DNA of 64,000 bases from Castor canadensis (lineage: Eukaryota; Chordata; Mammalia; Rodentia; Castoridae), in contig NC_133389.1 in NCBI RefSeq assembly GCF_047511655.1, positions 157,495,973 to 157,559,972 of the forward strand. The letters are read 5' to 3'. Under the pieces are notes generated by a model. It saw nothing but the letters and a program-made list of their open reading frames with translations. It was not told where the DNA came from and did not search any database. Positions 14,196-25,976 of the stretch are shown piece by piece. Made by a program: the position numbers and the translations under genes. How positions within the stretch are numbered: position 1 is the stretch's first letter; every line of letters starts with the position of its first letter.

Positions 14196-14412
14196 CTATG
14201 TGCCAGTGGCTCTTACCTGTAATCCTGCTATTCGGGAAGTAGAGGTCAGGACAATTGAGGTTCAAAGCCACCCAGTCAAATAGTTCCTGAGACCCTATCT
14301 TGAAAATACCCAACACAAAAAAACACTCCACTGGTGGAGTGGCTCAAGAGGTAGAGACCTGTCCAACAAGTGTGAGACCCTTGAGTTCAAACCCCAGTTC
14401 CACCAAAAAGAA
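14193..14412 (+). repeat. B1-ID composite SINE
   Basis: A B1-like monomer (GTGGCTCTTACCTGTAATCC) is followed by an ID-like unit (GGTGGAGTGGCTCAAGAGGT) and an A-rich tail. Confidence 0.85.
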
Positions 14413-15000
14413 AAAAAAGTTGGAGAACACGTGTGGATATAAAGCTGTATGCTTTTGGCACATCAAGATTAGAGCATTTTTTAAATGGCAGCTCTATATC
14501 CTCAAAGTAATTAATGCTATAAAGCAAATAAAGAAAACAAATACATAGAGCCCAGAATAACCTTCTAATTAAAAGACAGTTTGATACCTTTTCAAAAATA
14601 GAGCAAGTGACTTTTGACTACTGAAGTGCTTTTCTTTTGTCATTTGGATAGAGGAGAATATTGTGCTTGAATCTTGACTGCTCTGAAAAGACAGAGATGA
14701 CTGGTGTATGAAGGAATTTTGACTCTGACCTCCAGAGAGAGTTGTTTTCTTCGGACAAACACCCTTGGCATCAGTCACAACCTTGTCACCGTAAATCTCT
14801 GTCTTCTGAAGTACTAGTTCAGGAAACAGTCAGATGTGGGACTAAGGTTTGAATTACCTCGGTCATCACCCTGCAGATGCTCTGCAAGAATCTGAGTATG
14901 TGTGGGCGATGTGGGGTTGAAATCAGTTCTCAGCCTCTCTGCTGATTATTTATGAGATCACTGCAGTGTGTTTTTCAGGTATTTTTGTTTTAATCGCTGT

Positions 15001-15340
15001 ATTAGTCAGCTTTGCACCATTATAATGAAATGCCTGACACAGGCTACTCATAAGAGAAGGAGGTTTGGTTAGCTCACAGTGTGGGAGGGTTAAAGCCCGA
15101 GACCCGGTGAGGGAGGGGCCTCTGATGAGGGTGAAAGCGCACGTGCGTGCACAGTGTGTCTGTGGAAGGGCTCGCATCACCAACCAGAAAGTCTGACGGT
15201 GGCCTCTGAGGGCACGCCCCCAATAGCCAAAGGACTTCCACTAGGCCCCACCTCCAAAGGTTCCACCTGGGCACCCAGACTCGCATCGCGGCAGGGCCTG
15301 TAGGATTACTCACATCACACTCGAGTCATAGTCACCTTGA
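15001..15340 (-). mobile_element. MaLR-like LTR remnant, antisense
   Basis: It starts TGTATTAGTCAGCTTTGCAC on the plus strand, which is the reverse of the GACTAATACA end typical of MaLR LTRs, and is followed by sequence of LTR type including a run of CpGs near 15.13-15.3 kb. The far boundary is approximate. Confidence 0.55.
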
Positions 15341-15369
15341 GTAAGTTTTTGCTTAAAGTTGCTTTATTC

Positions 15370-16310
15370 TATTTTTGACTACTTCTTTTACATTTTTATT
15401 AGCATGTAGTAGTTGTACGGGGTTTCACTGTGGCATTTACTTATGTGCTTACGATGTTTCTTAATTAGGTTCACCCTCCATAATCCTCCCTCAACCCTTT
15501 GCCCCTCTCCTTAGAACAATTTCAGCAGGTTTCTTTGTTCTGTTTTCATTCACATATACAAAGTACATACACCGTTTTCACTGTCCTTCACCTGTTTCCC
15601 TCCCTCCTCCCACTGGTATCCACTCCCAGTCAGGACCTGTTATACCTTCCTTCCTGTCCTTCAATTTTTTTAAGTGTATATTGACTGTTCAAGGGGGTGT
15701 TTCAGACATGTATATTTTGTGATTTACTCAGATTAATCCCCCCATTACTTACTCTTTTCTATCACCCTGCTCCCCTATATTCCACAGCGTACAGTGCATC
15801 ACTTTATAAGGTGCATTGTGTTTAAATATTATTCATTCTTTCGTTCTCTTTTCCTCTCCCACCTCCCCGTAGTCTCAGATAGACCCACTATTAGAATCAT
15901 TTTCTCTCTCATAGACACATATATGTATGTATATGCACATACATACATACAAGATCATAAATGTACTTATGTATACATTTACCTTTTAGGTCTAGCTTCC
16001 ACATATGAAAGAGAACATGCAACTTTTGTCCTGAGCCTGGCTTATTTGCTTAACATGATGATCTGCAGTTCTATCCATTTACCTGCAAACAACATAATTT
16101 CATTCTTCTTTACGGCTGAGTAATACTCTATTGTGTATATATACCATATTTTCTTAATCCATTCATCAGTTATAGGGCATCTGGGCTGTTTCCATAGCTT
16201 GGCTATGATGAATAGTGCTGTGATAAGCATGAGTTGTAAGGCTGTATCTATTGGATCCTGGGCCACATTCCTTCAGGTATATGCCCAAGAGTGAAGGGTC
16301 TATTTTTGAC
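15370..16310 (-). mobile_element. L1 3' end (ORF2 C-terminus and 3' UTR), antisense
   Basis: On the minus strand the segment 16310-16042 encodes an L1 ORF2 C-terminal stretch containing [20 protein letters not shown] and then YSAVKKNEI, followed by 3'-UTR sequence down to about 15370. It is more diverged than the two L1 copies at 21-27 kb and has lost the start of the domain by 5' truncation. Confidence 0.75.
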
Positions 16311-16502
16311 TCCTTTTTGTTTCATTGAAACATGTAAGAAATGCTATCCTATCATATCATCTTCTTTGGCATACTGAGGTTGGCTTCTTAGCTCTCTGCA
16401 TGATTCTTTTGAGGCTTCTCTGAGCACCTTATCTGAAATAGTCACCATCGTCACTACCCACATCATTATCTTCAGATTTATGTCAAACTGATTTCTGTTT
16501 AT

Positions 16503-16808
16503 TTTATTTTGGCAGTACTGAATTTGAACTCACAATTGCTAGGCACAAGTTCTGCCATTTGAGTCACACTCCCAGCCCTTTTTTGCTTTATTTTTCAGAT
16601 GGAGTGTTGCCTTTTTTGCCAGCCTTGTGATGTGATCCTCCTGCCTCTGTCTCCAGTGTAGCAGGATTGCACACATACCACCAGTCCCAGCTTATTTGTC
16701 GAGACATCTTGCTAACTTTTTGCCCAGGGCAGCCTCAAACCTTTATCCTCCTGATTGCCACCTCCTGAATTGCTGGGGTTACAGGCATGAGCCACCACAC
16801 ACAGCTGA
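16503..16808 (-). repeat. composite SINE (B1-B1-ID), antisense
   Basis: GGCAGTACTGAATTTGAACT then two antisense B1-like monomers, the second ending GTTACAGGCATGAGCCACCA. Confidence 0.8.
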
Positions 16809-17589
16809 TTTTTATTTTAACATCTCATTTTTTCGCTAGAATATATGGCCCATGAGTGGGGAGACCCTATCAGACTTGTTCCTTGCTGTTTCTGTAAGAC
16901 CTGGAACAACCTCCTACCTAATAGGTTCTCAAAAGATCTTTGTTCAAAGAATGAATGACTACATGAATGAATTTCTCTCTATTCCTATACCAGTACCTCA
17001 CTGTTTTATTGGCTACTTAGCAACTACTAATGCTGGTACCTTATTCTTTCACCCGTTTTATTGGATGTTCTTTAATGTTTTTCTTCCAAACAGACTTTGT
17101 CTTTTTTTTAATTTTTGATCGAAAATGCATTAAACTTTTAAATTTGTGAACAATAGTAACTCCACATCTGTATTCTCTAACTGATGTTCCCCTCTGTTTA
17201 ATTTTAAAAAATCTTTCTTTGTGGCCCCAAGCTAAAGAAAAGTGAACTCCTATTCTTCATTGTAAAACAGTTGGCATTCAAATGACTTGATGTGATTTTA
17301 ATGTACAAGAGACAAATACATCTAGCATTGGAAGTCTGGAGTCTGAGGTGCTGGTTCCAATCACCCCACAGAGAGTGTGGCTTTGCATAGAGTCCAGGGC
17401 TGATGAGAGTCCAGACTGCCTCATTCATTGCCAGGGTTGGGAGGGAGGGCTGACATGGGTGGGAGAGGCTGTGTATGCAACATTTGATAGGTTCTAGGTA
17501 ATCATCATCCTTTTCAAGAAGAGATATTACCTACAGGTCTCTAATTCCTCTTTGACAATTTTAACATCTGAAAATTCTAAAAGCTGAAA

Positions 17590-17700
17590 GGTTTTTGTTG
17601 TTTTGAGACAGAGTATCCCTATGTAATTCAGGTTGGCCTTGAACTCACACTCCTCCTGCCTTAGCCTCCCAAGTGCTGTGTCATCACACTGTGTGTTTTT
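17590..17700 (-). repeat. B1-like SINE, antisense
   Basis: GAGACAGAGTATCCCTATGT, GGCCTTGAACTCACACTCCT and CCTCCCAAGTGCTG are the reverse of a B1 monomer. Confidence 0.85.
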
Positions 17701-18074
17701 TTGTTTTGTTTTGTCCTAATAACCCAGTTTTCGCTGGCACAAATGTTGACTATAAAAATATTAATATTAATTTCTCTGGACCCTTCTGAAAGGGTTTGTA
17801 ATGTATAGAATATGTCCTTAGCTCTCTTTCAGTCATCTGGTCCAGGTTTCAGATTAAAAAAATACTGTAGAACCTCTGTGTTCCTGGATTGCCACATCTT
17901 AACTCTTTAGAATTTGTTTTTTACTCACAATTTCTGGAGATGATTGTAAAATGAAAGATTTTATAAGTGAATGTCTTTCAATACAGGGGTTTCATTGAGT
18001 CAATAAGGTAAACCATGCTTGCATGGTTTGTGCCCTGCTCTGGGCCCACTTGACTGAGGGGATTCATCTTCCAA

Positions 18075-18541
18075 GTGAATTGTAGTGTGGGGAATTATAG
18101 TTGCCAAAAAGGCATGTCCAAATTCCAACCTCCAGTACTTCTTTGGCAAAGGATTTTGCAGCTGGAACTAAGTAATGGGTTTCTAAATGAGATCATCCTG
18201 GATTAATGAGGTGGCCCTAAAGCAAATGATGTGTCCTAATAAAAAGACAGAAGACACAACAGGGGAAGAGAAAACCAGTGAGGTATTTCTTCATGTGAAG
18301 ATGGAGGCAGAGATTGGTGTGATGAGTCTACAAAGCATGGAGAGCCAAGGATTGCTGGCAACCACCAGAAGCTAGGAGAGAGGCCTGGGATGGATGCTTC
18401 CTCAAGGCTTCCACAAGGTATTGGTCCTGCTGAAAACTTGGTTTCAGACTTCTGTATCCATGGTTGTGAGAAGGTTTCTGTGATTTTAAAACAGCAAAAT
18501 TTGTAGCAATCTGTTGTAGTGGCCATAGAAAACTAATACAG
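18075..18541 (+). mobile_element. MaLR/MST-like LTR remnant
   Basis: The element ends GAAAACTAATACAG at 18528-18541. It contains features of a common mammalian LTR: the CATCCTGGATTAATGAGGTG segment, a CATGTGAAGATGGAGGCAGA segment, and GGAGAGAGGCCTGGGATGG. An open frame at 18187-18375 lies within it and is not a gene. Confidence 0.6.
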
Positions 18542-19629
18542 AGGCCTTTTCTCTTGTCCCCAGCAAGACCTTTTTCTAAGTCACACCAAAGTCCCTACAG
18601 AGCTTGTGGTGGGCTTGAGTATATGTTTTTTGCCCTTTCTCAGGATCACTTCTCATAATTTCTCTTTCTTAATGCTTCTTGTCCCTTGGTTAAATCCTGT
18701 TTTCCCTTTTAAAATTCAGCTCAGAAAACTCATCCTTTGGGGTGCCTTTCCTAAGAACCATTTCCCTATGCCAGGAGGTTTTGCCTCCTGGAATGCTGTC
18801 ATATATTTATAACATCATGCTGTACCTTCTGCTTCCTTGACTGTCTCCTCTCTAAGTACCTTGGGGGCAGTGTGAATGTGCTTGTACTCCTAGCACCTAG
18901 CAAAGTTCTCTTTGGAACTTTGTGGATTCGTTTGGAATCCACAGAAAGAAAGATTGAGCAGTGGGGCCATCAAAGAGGATGTGTGGGGTTGAGCATTGGT
19001 GAGAGCAACAAAGACAAAACCATGATAACTGGAGCCAAGTTGCATCTGCCCAAAGAAAGGCAGGTCTTTTCCTAATTCACGCTAATGCGTCTGTGGCTTT
19101 TGATGGCCCCTGGGAGGACAGAGATTGGCTCATCTGTGGTAGTAGAAATGTGGTTCCAGGATCTTTTCCCTCTTAGTCAAGTATCCTAGATGATCCACTG
19201 AGCAGAAGACAGAACTACTTGGGTAATCTAGGATAAAAGTGTGATAACAACTTCAGTAAGTATTAAGGTCTTCCTAGGCAGTAAACATTCATGGAGTTTG
19301 TTCAGTGAACAGGAAGTTAGGAGATTGGAAGTTTTGTAGAATGAAAAGTGAATTACATCTATCTTTTCTTACTTCTGGGCTGCTCACCTAAATATTTCTT
19401 GCTATCATTTTTTCCCCAATGTAAGATCCTAATTTTGCCAAGCCTTTTCTACTTGCCTTCAAATTTTTTAATTTAAATAAAATTAGTGCTACATATTTAA
19501 TATGTTTATAGACCTGCTGCTTGATGAAGCTCATGATTTTATTCCCATCATGGTAGGAAGGATGGCACAAGTTGTCACTCTGAGAATATGGATGCCAGAG
19601 TCCAACTACCCAAGTCTGACTCTACCTTT

Positions 19630-20640
19630 ACTACTTTCCATGTGTGGCAGATTATAATTTCCATAATAGCCCTCCTGCTGTTCTAACAAAGTGACATTGG
19701 CACTACTGTCATCAAAGTGCCGTGGGAGTTGTGTTCCCTCCTTTTGAATCTGGACAGGCCTGTAATTACAGTATAAGTGAAATTGTGTGATTTCCATGGC
19801 TAGGTCTTGAGGCGATACATGTAATATTACTCAGCAATAAAAGGAAGTATGGGTACATGTATAATTGGTTGATTTCAAAGGCATTGTACGTAGTGAGAAA
19901 AAGCCTATTTCAAAAGGTTACATACTGTATTTTAACACTGTTATGACCTTCTTGAAATGACAAAATGATAGAGATGAGAATAGATCAGTGGTTGCCAGTG
20001 GACAAGAATGGTGGTTGGTAGAGGTGGTTGTGACAATAAAGGGATAGCACAAAGGATTCCCTTTGTGGGATGCAGAATACACAAGACTTTAAAGTTCATG
20101 TAAAAGCTGGCAAGATGGAATAAGTTCTGTAGTCTAGGTAACAGTATTGTACAAATGTCAGTTTCCTGGTTCTGATATTGTTCTATAGTTATAGAAAATC
20201 TCACCATTGAGGGAAGCTAAGTGAAGGGTTCATTGAATTCCATTGCCATATTTATAATTTCTAGCTAGGCTATAATTGATTCAAAATAGGAAATTTCATC
20301 TGTCACTTTGGATTCTTGCTTTTGAAGCCCATCTTTAATGCTATGAGGAAGTGCAGGCTACATGGAGAGGCTGATGACAGCCCATATAGGGTCCCAGTCA
20401 ACAGGCAAGTGAAAGACAGAATATTCAATACAGCTCCAGCCACAGCCACCATGTAACTGCAGCTCCACCTGAGACTCTGAGGGCATATCACTAGGTGAGA
20501 ATCACCCAGCTGAGGCCTGTCAACCTCCAGAACCAGGAGAGGAAACAAGAAGCTATTATTTTTGCAAGCCACTAAGGTTGGAGATCATTTTATCATCATA
20601 CCGAAGATGACCAGAATACCATCAATGTGACCCTATCATA
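19630..20640 (+). mobile_element. MLT1-like LTR interrupted by an old L1 fragment
   Basis: The 5' part (about 19630-19815) holds GAATCTGGACAGGCCTGTAA and TTCCATGGCTAGGTCTTGAG. The 3' part (about 20300-20640) holds GCAGCTCCACCTGAGACTCT, AATCACCCAGCTGAGGCC and GCAAGCCACTAAGG. Both match my memory of MLT1 LTRs in order. An L1-like segment lies between them. Confidence 0.55.
19815..20230 (+). mobile_element. old L1 3'-end fragment nested in the MLT1-like LTR
   Basis: Sequence such as TATTACTCAGCAATAAAAGG, GTGGTTGCCAGTGGACAAG and the following 3'-UTR-like stretch is typical of ancient L1M elements in sense orientation. Boundaries are approximate. Confidence 0.5.
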
Positions 20641-21237
20641 TCTGTGCCTCAGTTTCTTTATTTATGAAATGGAGTACCTGCATGAGCTTATTGCAAGCAT
20701 GAAACAAATAATCAGTAAAGAATCTAGGGCGGTGCTTATAGGAGGTTAAACATTAGCTCCAGTTATTATTATAGTGTATCTGAAGTATAACAAAGGAGCA
20801 AGAAAGATAAGGAATAGCCTACATATTCCAGGTCGTTTCCAAAATGACTTTTTGCCTCTTGGCCCCTGAGATTGAGACTGAGCCATGAGAACTTGGCAAT
20901 AGAATGGCTTCTATCTTGGGTACATCCTTAGATGACCTCTCTCCCTCGGTTTGCCAGTGGGGTAAACATGCATTCTAAATTTAAATGATGGCTCCATTAA
21001 GTTGTCTTCTTCTCCTCAACCCTGGAGATAGTAACATTTTGGTTTTTTTTAGGTAAAAGTCTTCAGAGTCAAAAGTATTTGTGGGTGACAATCTGCCTCC
21101 TTTGGTCAAAGGACACTTTTTTATGGGAAATGTCTATTGCTTAAACAACAATATTATTGTAGTGTATAGCACTATAAAGTACTTTACTGCTTTTTCCCAA
21201 TTTGAATTAAATCGATTTGGGCTAAATCAACGTGTCT

Positions 21238-24200
21238 TTTTTTTTTATTTATATGTGCATACAAGGCTTGGGTCATTTCTCCCCCCTGCCCCCACCCCCT
21301 CCCTTACCTCCCACTCCGCTCCCTCCCTCTTCCCCCCACCCCCTCAATACCCAGCAGAAACTATTTTGCCCTTATTACTAATTTTGTTGTAGAGAGAGTA
21401 TAAGCCATAATAGGAAGGAACAAGAGTTTTTGCTGGTTGAGATAAGGATAGCTATACAGGGAGTTGACTCACATTAATTTCCTGTGCGTGTGTATTGCCT
21501 TCTAGGTTAATTCTTTTTGATCTAACCTTTTCTGTAGTTCCTGGTCCCCTTTTCCTATTGGCCTCAGTTGCTTTTAAGGTATCTGCTTTAGTTTCTCTGC
21601 GTTAAGGGCAACAAATGCTAGCTAATTTTTTAGGTGTTTTACCTATCCTCACCCCTCCCTTGTGTGCTCGTGCTTTTATCATGTGCTCAAAGTCCAATCC
21701 CCTTGTTGTGTTTGCCCTTGATCTAATGTCCACATATGAGGGAGAACATATGATTTTTGGTCTTTTGGGCCAGGCTAACCTCACTCAGAATGATGTTCTC
21801 CAATTCCATCCATTTTCCAGCGAATGATAACATTTCGTTCTTCTTCATGGCTGCATAAAATTCCATTGTGTATAGATACCACATTTTCTTAATCCATTTG
21901 TCAGTGCTGGGGCACCTTGGCTGTTTCCATAACTTGGCTATTGTTAATAGTGCTGCAATAAACATGGGTGTGCAGGTGCCTCTGGAGTAACAGTCTTTTG
22001 GGTATATCCCCAAGAGTGGTATTGCTGGATCAAATGGTAGATCAATGTTTAGCTTTTTAAGTAGCCTCCAAATTTTTTTCCAGAGTGGTTGTACTAGTCT
22101 ACATTCCCACCAACAGTGTAAGAGGGTTCTTTTTTCCCTGCATCCTCGCCAACACCTGTTATTGGTGGTGTTGCTAATGATGGCTATTCTAACAGGGGTG
22201 AGGTGGAATCTTAGTGGTTTTAATTTGCATTTCCTTTATTGCTAGAGATGGTGAGCATTTTTTCATGTGTTTTTTGGCCATTTGAATTTCTTCTTTTGAG
22301 AAAGTTCTGTTTAGTTCACGTGCCCATTTCTTTATTGGTTCATTAGTTTTGGGAGAATTTAGTTTTTTAAGTTCTCTATATATTCTGGTTATCAGTCCTT
22401 TGTCTGATGTGTAGCTGGCAAATATTTTCTCCCACTCTGTGGGTGATCTCTTCAGTTTAGAAACCATTTGTTTTGTTAAGCAGAAGCTTTTTAGTTTTAT
22501 GAGGTCCCATTTATCTATGCTATCTCTTAGTTGCTGTGCTGCTGGGGTTTCGTTGAGAAAGTTCTTACCTATACCTACTAACTCCAGAGTATTTCCTACT
22601 CTTTCCTGTATCAACTTTAGAGTTTGGGGTCTGATCTTAAGAGCCTTGATCGATTTTGAGTTAATCTTGGTATAGGGTGATATACATGGATCTAGTTTCA
22701 GTTTTTTGCAGACTGCTAACCAGTTTTCCCAGCAGTTTTTGTTGAAGAGGCTGCTATTTCTCCATCGTATATTTTTAGCTCCTTTGTCAAAGACAAGTTG
22801 TTTATAGTTGTGTGGCTTCATATCTGGGTCCTCTATTCTCTTCCACTGGTCTTCATGTCTGTTTTTGTGCCAGTACCATGCTGTTTTTATTGTTATTGCT
22901 TTGTAATATAGTTTGAAGTCAGGTATTGTGATACCTCCAGCATTGTTCTTTTGACTGAGTATTGCCTTGGCTATTCGTGGCCTCTTGTGTTTCCATATAA
23001 ATTTAACAGTAGATTTTTCAATCTCTTTAATGAATGTCATTGGAATGTTGATGGGAATTGCATTCAACATGTAGATTACTTTTGGGAGTATCGACATTTT
23101 TACTATGTTCATTCTACCAATCCATGAGCATGGGAGATCTCTCCACTTTCTATAGTTTTCCTCAATCTCTTTCTTCAGAAGTTTATAGTTTTCCTTGTAG
23201 AGGTCTTTCACATCTTTTGTTAGGTTTACACCTAGGTATTTGATATTTTTTGAGGCTATTGTAAATGGAATTGTTTTCATACATTCTTTTTCAGTTTGCT
23301 CATTGTTAGTGTATAGAAATGCTAATGATTTTTCTATGTTGATTTTATATCCTGCTGCCTTGCTATAGCTATTGATGATGTCTAGAAGCTTCTGAGTAGA
23401 GTTTTTTGGGTCTTTAAGGTATAGGATCATGTCGTCTGCAAATAGGGATATTTTGACAGTTTCTTTACCTATTTGTATTCCTTTTATTCCTTCTTCTTGC
23501 CTAATTGCTCTGGCTAGGAATTCCAGTACTATGTTGAATAGGAGTGGAGATAGTGGGCATCCTTGTCTGGTTCCTGATTTTAGAGGGAATGGTTTCAGTT
23601 TTTCTCTGTTAAGTATAATGCTGGCTGTAGGTTTGTCATATATAGCTTTTATAATGTTGAGGTACTTTCCTTCTATTCCTAGTTTTCTTAGAGCTTTTAT
23701 CATGAAATGGTGTTGGATCTTATCAAAGGCTTTTCCTGCATCTATTGAGATGATCAAGTGGTTTTTGTCTTTGCTTCTGTTAATGTGGTTTATTATGTTT
23801 ATTGATTTTCGTATGTTGAACCACCCCTGCATCCCTGGGATGAAGCCTACTTGGTCGTGGTGAATAATCTTTTTGATGTGTTGTTGAATTCGGTTTGCCA
23901 TTATTTTGTTGAGGATTTTTGCATCAATGTTCATTAAGGAGATTGGCCTATAGTTCTCCTTTTTGGAGGTGTCTTTGCCTGGTTTTGGGATAAGTGTAAT
24001 ACTGGCTTCATAAAATGTGTTTGGCAGTTTTCCTTCCCTTTCTATTTTGTGGAACAGTTTAAGGAGGGTTAGTATCAGTTATTTTTTAAAGGTCTGATAG
24101 AATTCAGCAGAGAATCCATCAGGTCCTGGACTTTTCTTTTTGGGGAGACTCTTGATTGCTGCTTCAATTTCATTTTGTGTTATAGATCTATTCAAGTGAT

Positions 24201-24577
24201 TAATTTCCTCTTGGTTCAGTTTTGGATGCTCATATGTATCTAGAAATCTGTCCATTTCTTTAAGATTTTCAAATTTATTTGAATATAGGTTCTTGAAGTA
24301 GTCTCTGATGATTTCCTAGACTTCCATGGTGTTTGTTGTTATCTCCCCTTTTGCATTCCTGATTCTACTAATTTGGGTTTTTTTCCTCTCCTCATTTTAG
24401 TCAGGTTTGCCAGGGGTCTATTGATCTTGTTTATTTTTTCAAAGAACCAACTTTTTGTTTCATTAATTCTTCGTATGGTTTTTTTGGTTTCTATTTCATT
24501 GATTTCAGCTCTTATTTTTATTATTTCTCTCCTTCTATTTGTTTTGGGATTTGCTTGTTCTTGTTTTTCTAGGAGTT
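21238..24577 (-). mobile_element. 5'-truncated L1 LINE with target-site duplication
   Basis: The insertion is about 3.3 kb. On the plus strand it begins with a T-run (the A-tail of the minus-strand element), followed by a C-rich 3' UTR and then ORF2. Near-identical 13-mers flank it: AATCAACGTGTCT at 21225-21237 and AATCAAGGTGCCT at 24578-24590 (11 of 13 match). It lacks ORF1 and the 5' part of ORF2. Confidence 0.85.
22189..23934 (-). pseudogene. L1 ORF2 fragment (reverse transcriptase), disrupted
   Basis: This is a 581-residue open stretch of L1 ORF2. Reverse transcriptase motifs are visible: IDAGKAFD around residues 64-71, [10 protein letters not shown] at 121-130 and FADD at 165-168, followed by the thumb and C-terminal region. 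The frame continues upstream past its first Met, but a nonsense codon interrupts it near 24.08 kb. At the 3' end a frameshift occurs near 22.21 kb, where this copy reads CTTAGTGGTTTT on the plus strand and the copy at 26.95 kb reads CTTAGTGTGGTTTT, a 2-bp difference. The endonuclease domain is missing. It is not functional. Confidence 0.85.
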
Positions 24578-24590
24578 AATCAAGGTGCCT

Positions 24591-25109
24591 TTAAGGTTCT
24601 CTTTTAACTGTATCATTTATTTTAAGATTATGATTATCTTGAATTCCTATCAAAGTCTTACCTCCTGAAAACATAGCTATTGTCAGTGTTCCAATGATTA
24701 TGGCTGGCAGAAAATCTTTGCAAGGAAGAGCACATAGAATTGATCAAGACTCTGGGTTTTGGGACCACCTTTAAGGAGTCTGAATTTCCCTCAAAGGTTA
24801 GTGCCTGATCATAAACCAAGGAAGGACCTTTTCACCCACAGGTACTGTTGCAATAGAAGCCATTAGGAAAAGCCACTTGGAAAAGTGCCTAGAACTTCAG
24901 ACTTTGGAAAATGCCAAATCATTATCTTTACATTCTGGTCCTTGCCCCTTGATCTGTTATGGTTTTTGGAGTTTACCTTGGAATCTGGATTTGCCATGGC
25001 TGACTCAGCCAAGTCAGTCTTGTCTATAATATTTAACCTGTAGACAGAAAGAAATGAGAAAGAAAACTGATGTGTGAGATGGATGTGTGTGTGTAATTCT
25101 GGGAAAAAG
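24591..25109. other. intergenic stretch between two L1 insertions
   Basis: Apparently unique sequence lying after the target-site duplication of the larger L1. No gene is recognised. Confidence 0.4.
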
Positions 25110-25133
25110 CAGAAATCTCTCTCTCTGTCTCTG

Positions 25134-25197
<64 letters not shown>
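25110..25197. repeat. (TC)n then (AC)n microsatellite
   Basis: Interrupted TCTCTG units lead into a pure CT run and then 12-13 CA units. Confidence 0.95.
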
Positions 25198-25747
25198 CTG
25201 ATGAAACATCAATTAAAACTGTTTGAATTATCACAAAATAACATTAGACAATAACCTGTGCCCACTAGGTCTTCCTTCTGTAGATGTGACAATATTGTTA
25301 TAGTATATTCCTCATATATAATAGTGATTAATGGCCTCTATAGTTAAGGTTTTCAACCCCAAAGAAGATTTGAATGCTAATGTGCATTTTACCCAGCAGA
25401 TTCTGGGGAAAGTATCACAGTTGCCTGAAAACCTGGGCAAATATCCTACAGAATCAAGAATTTCTGATTTGACCAACAACCCTGCTTTTTGCAACGCCAT
25501 AGCATCCTGACTCTACAAGTGGGAGTTCTTAAAGGAATGATTGGGACAACAAACCTAGTTCAACTATTTGAGAAATGAGAGGAGGGAAGTTGAAAACAAT
25601 AGCTTGGAGTAGTGACCCTCACAGGGTCTACAAACAAAGACAAGGAATAGGTAAATAACGCACCTCACCTTAAATTATATGCATTAGAGATTATTTCTTT
25701 TACCTCTTCTTAACATGACAGATATTATCCAATCAAGACTTTGTTTA

Positions 25748-25794
25748 GGGTTGGTGAAGTGGCTCAAGTGGCAGAGCACCTGCCTAGCAAGTGT
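25748..25794 (+). repeat. 5' half of an ID-like SINE abutting the DYNLL1 pseudogene
   Basis: The sequence GTTGGTGAAGTGGCTCAAGT and on to TGCCTAGCAAGTGT is the first half of the local ID-like family. It then switches to DYNLL1 sequence within a shared AAGTGT, so the second half of the SINE is missing. Confidence 0.7.
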
Positions 25795-25976
25795 TTGGCT
25801 TCATGTGTCACAAACTACTGAAGTACCTTCCGAGGACAGTGTTAGGTGCATTGTACTTCTTGTCTAACTGCATGATATGGGCTGCAGTACCCTTTTCTTT
25901 GTTATATTTCTCCAACATGTGAGTAGTGCACTCTACCAAGTCCTGTTGTGTCTCTTCTGACATGTCCACATTTTTT

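Noticed and set aside
18187-18526. Opposite-strand frames of 62 and 96 residues
   Set aside because: They lie inside a MaLR-like LTR remnant and are not genes.
23429-23863. 144-residue plus-strand hydrophobic frame
   Set aside because: It is the antisense shadow of the L1 reverse transcriptase reading frame.
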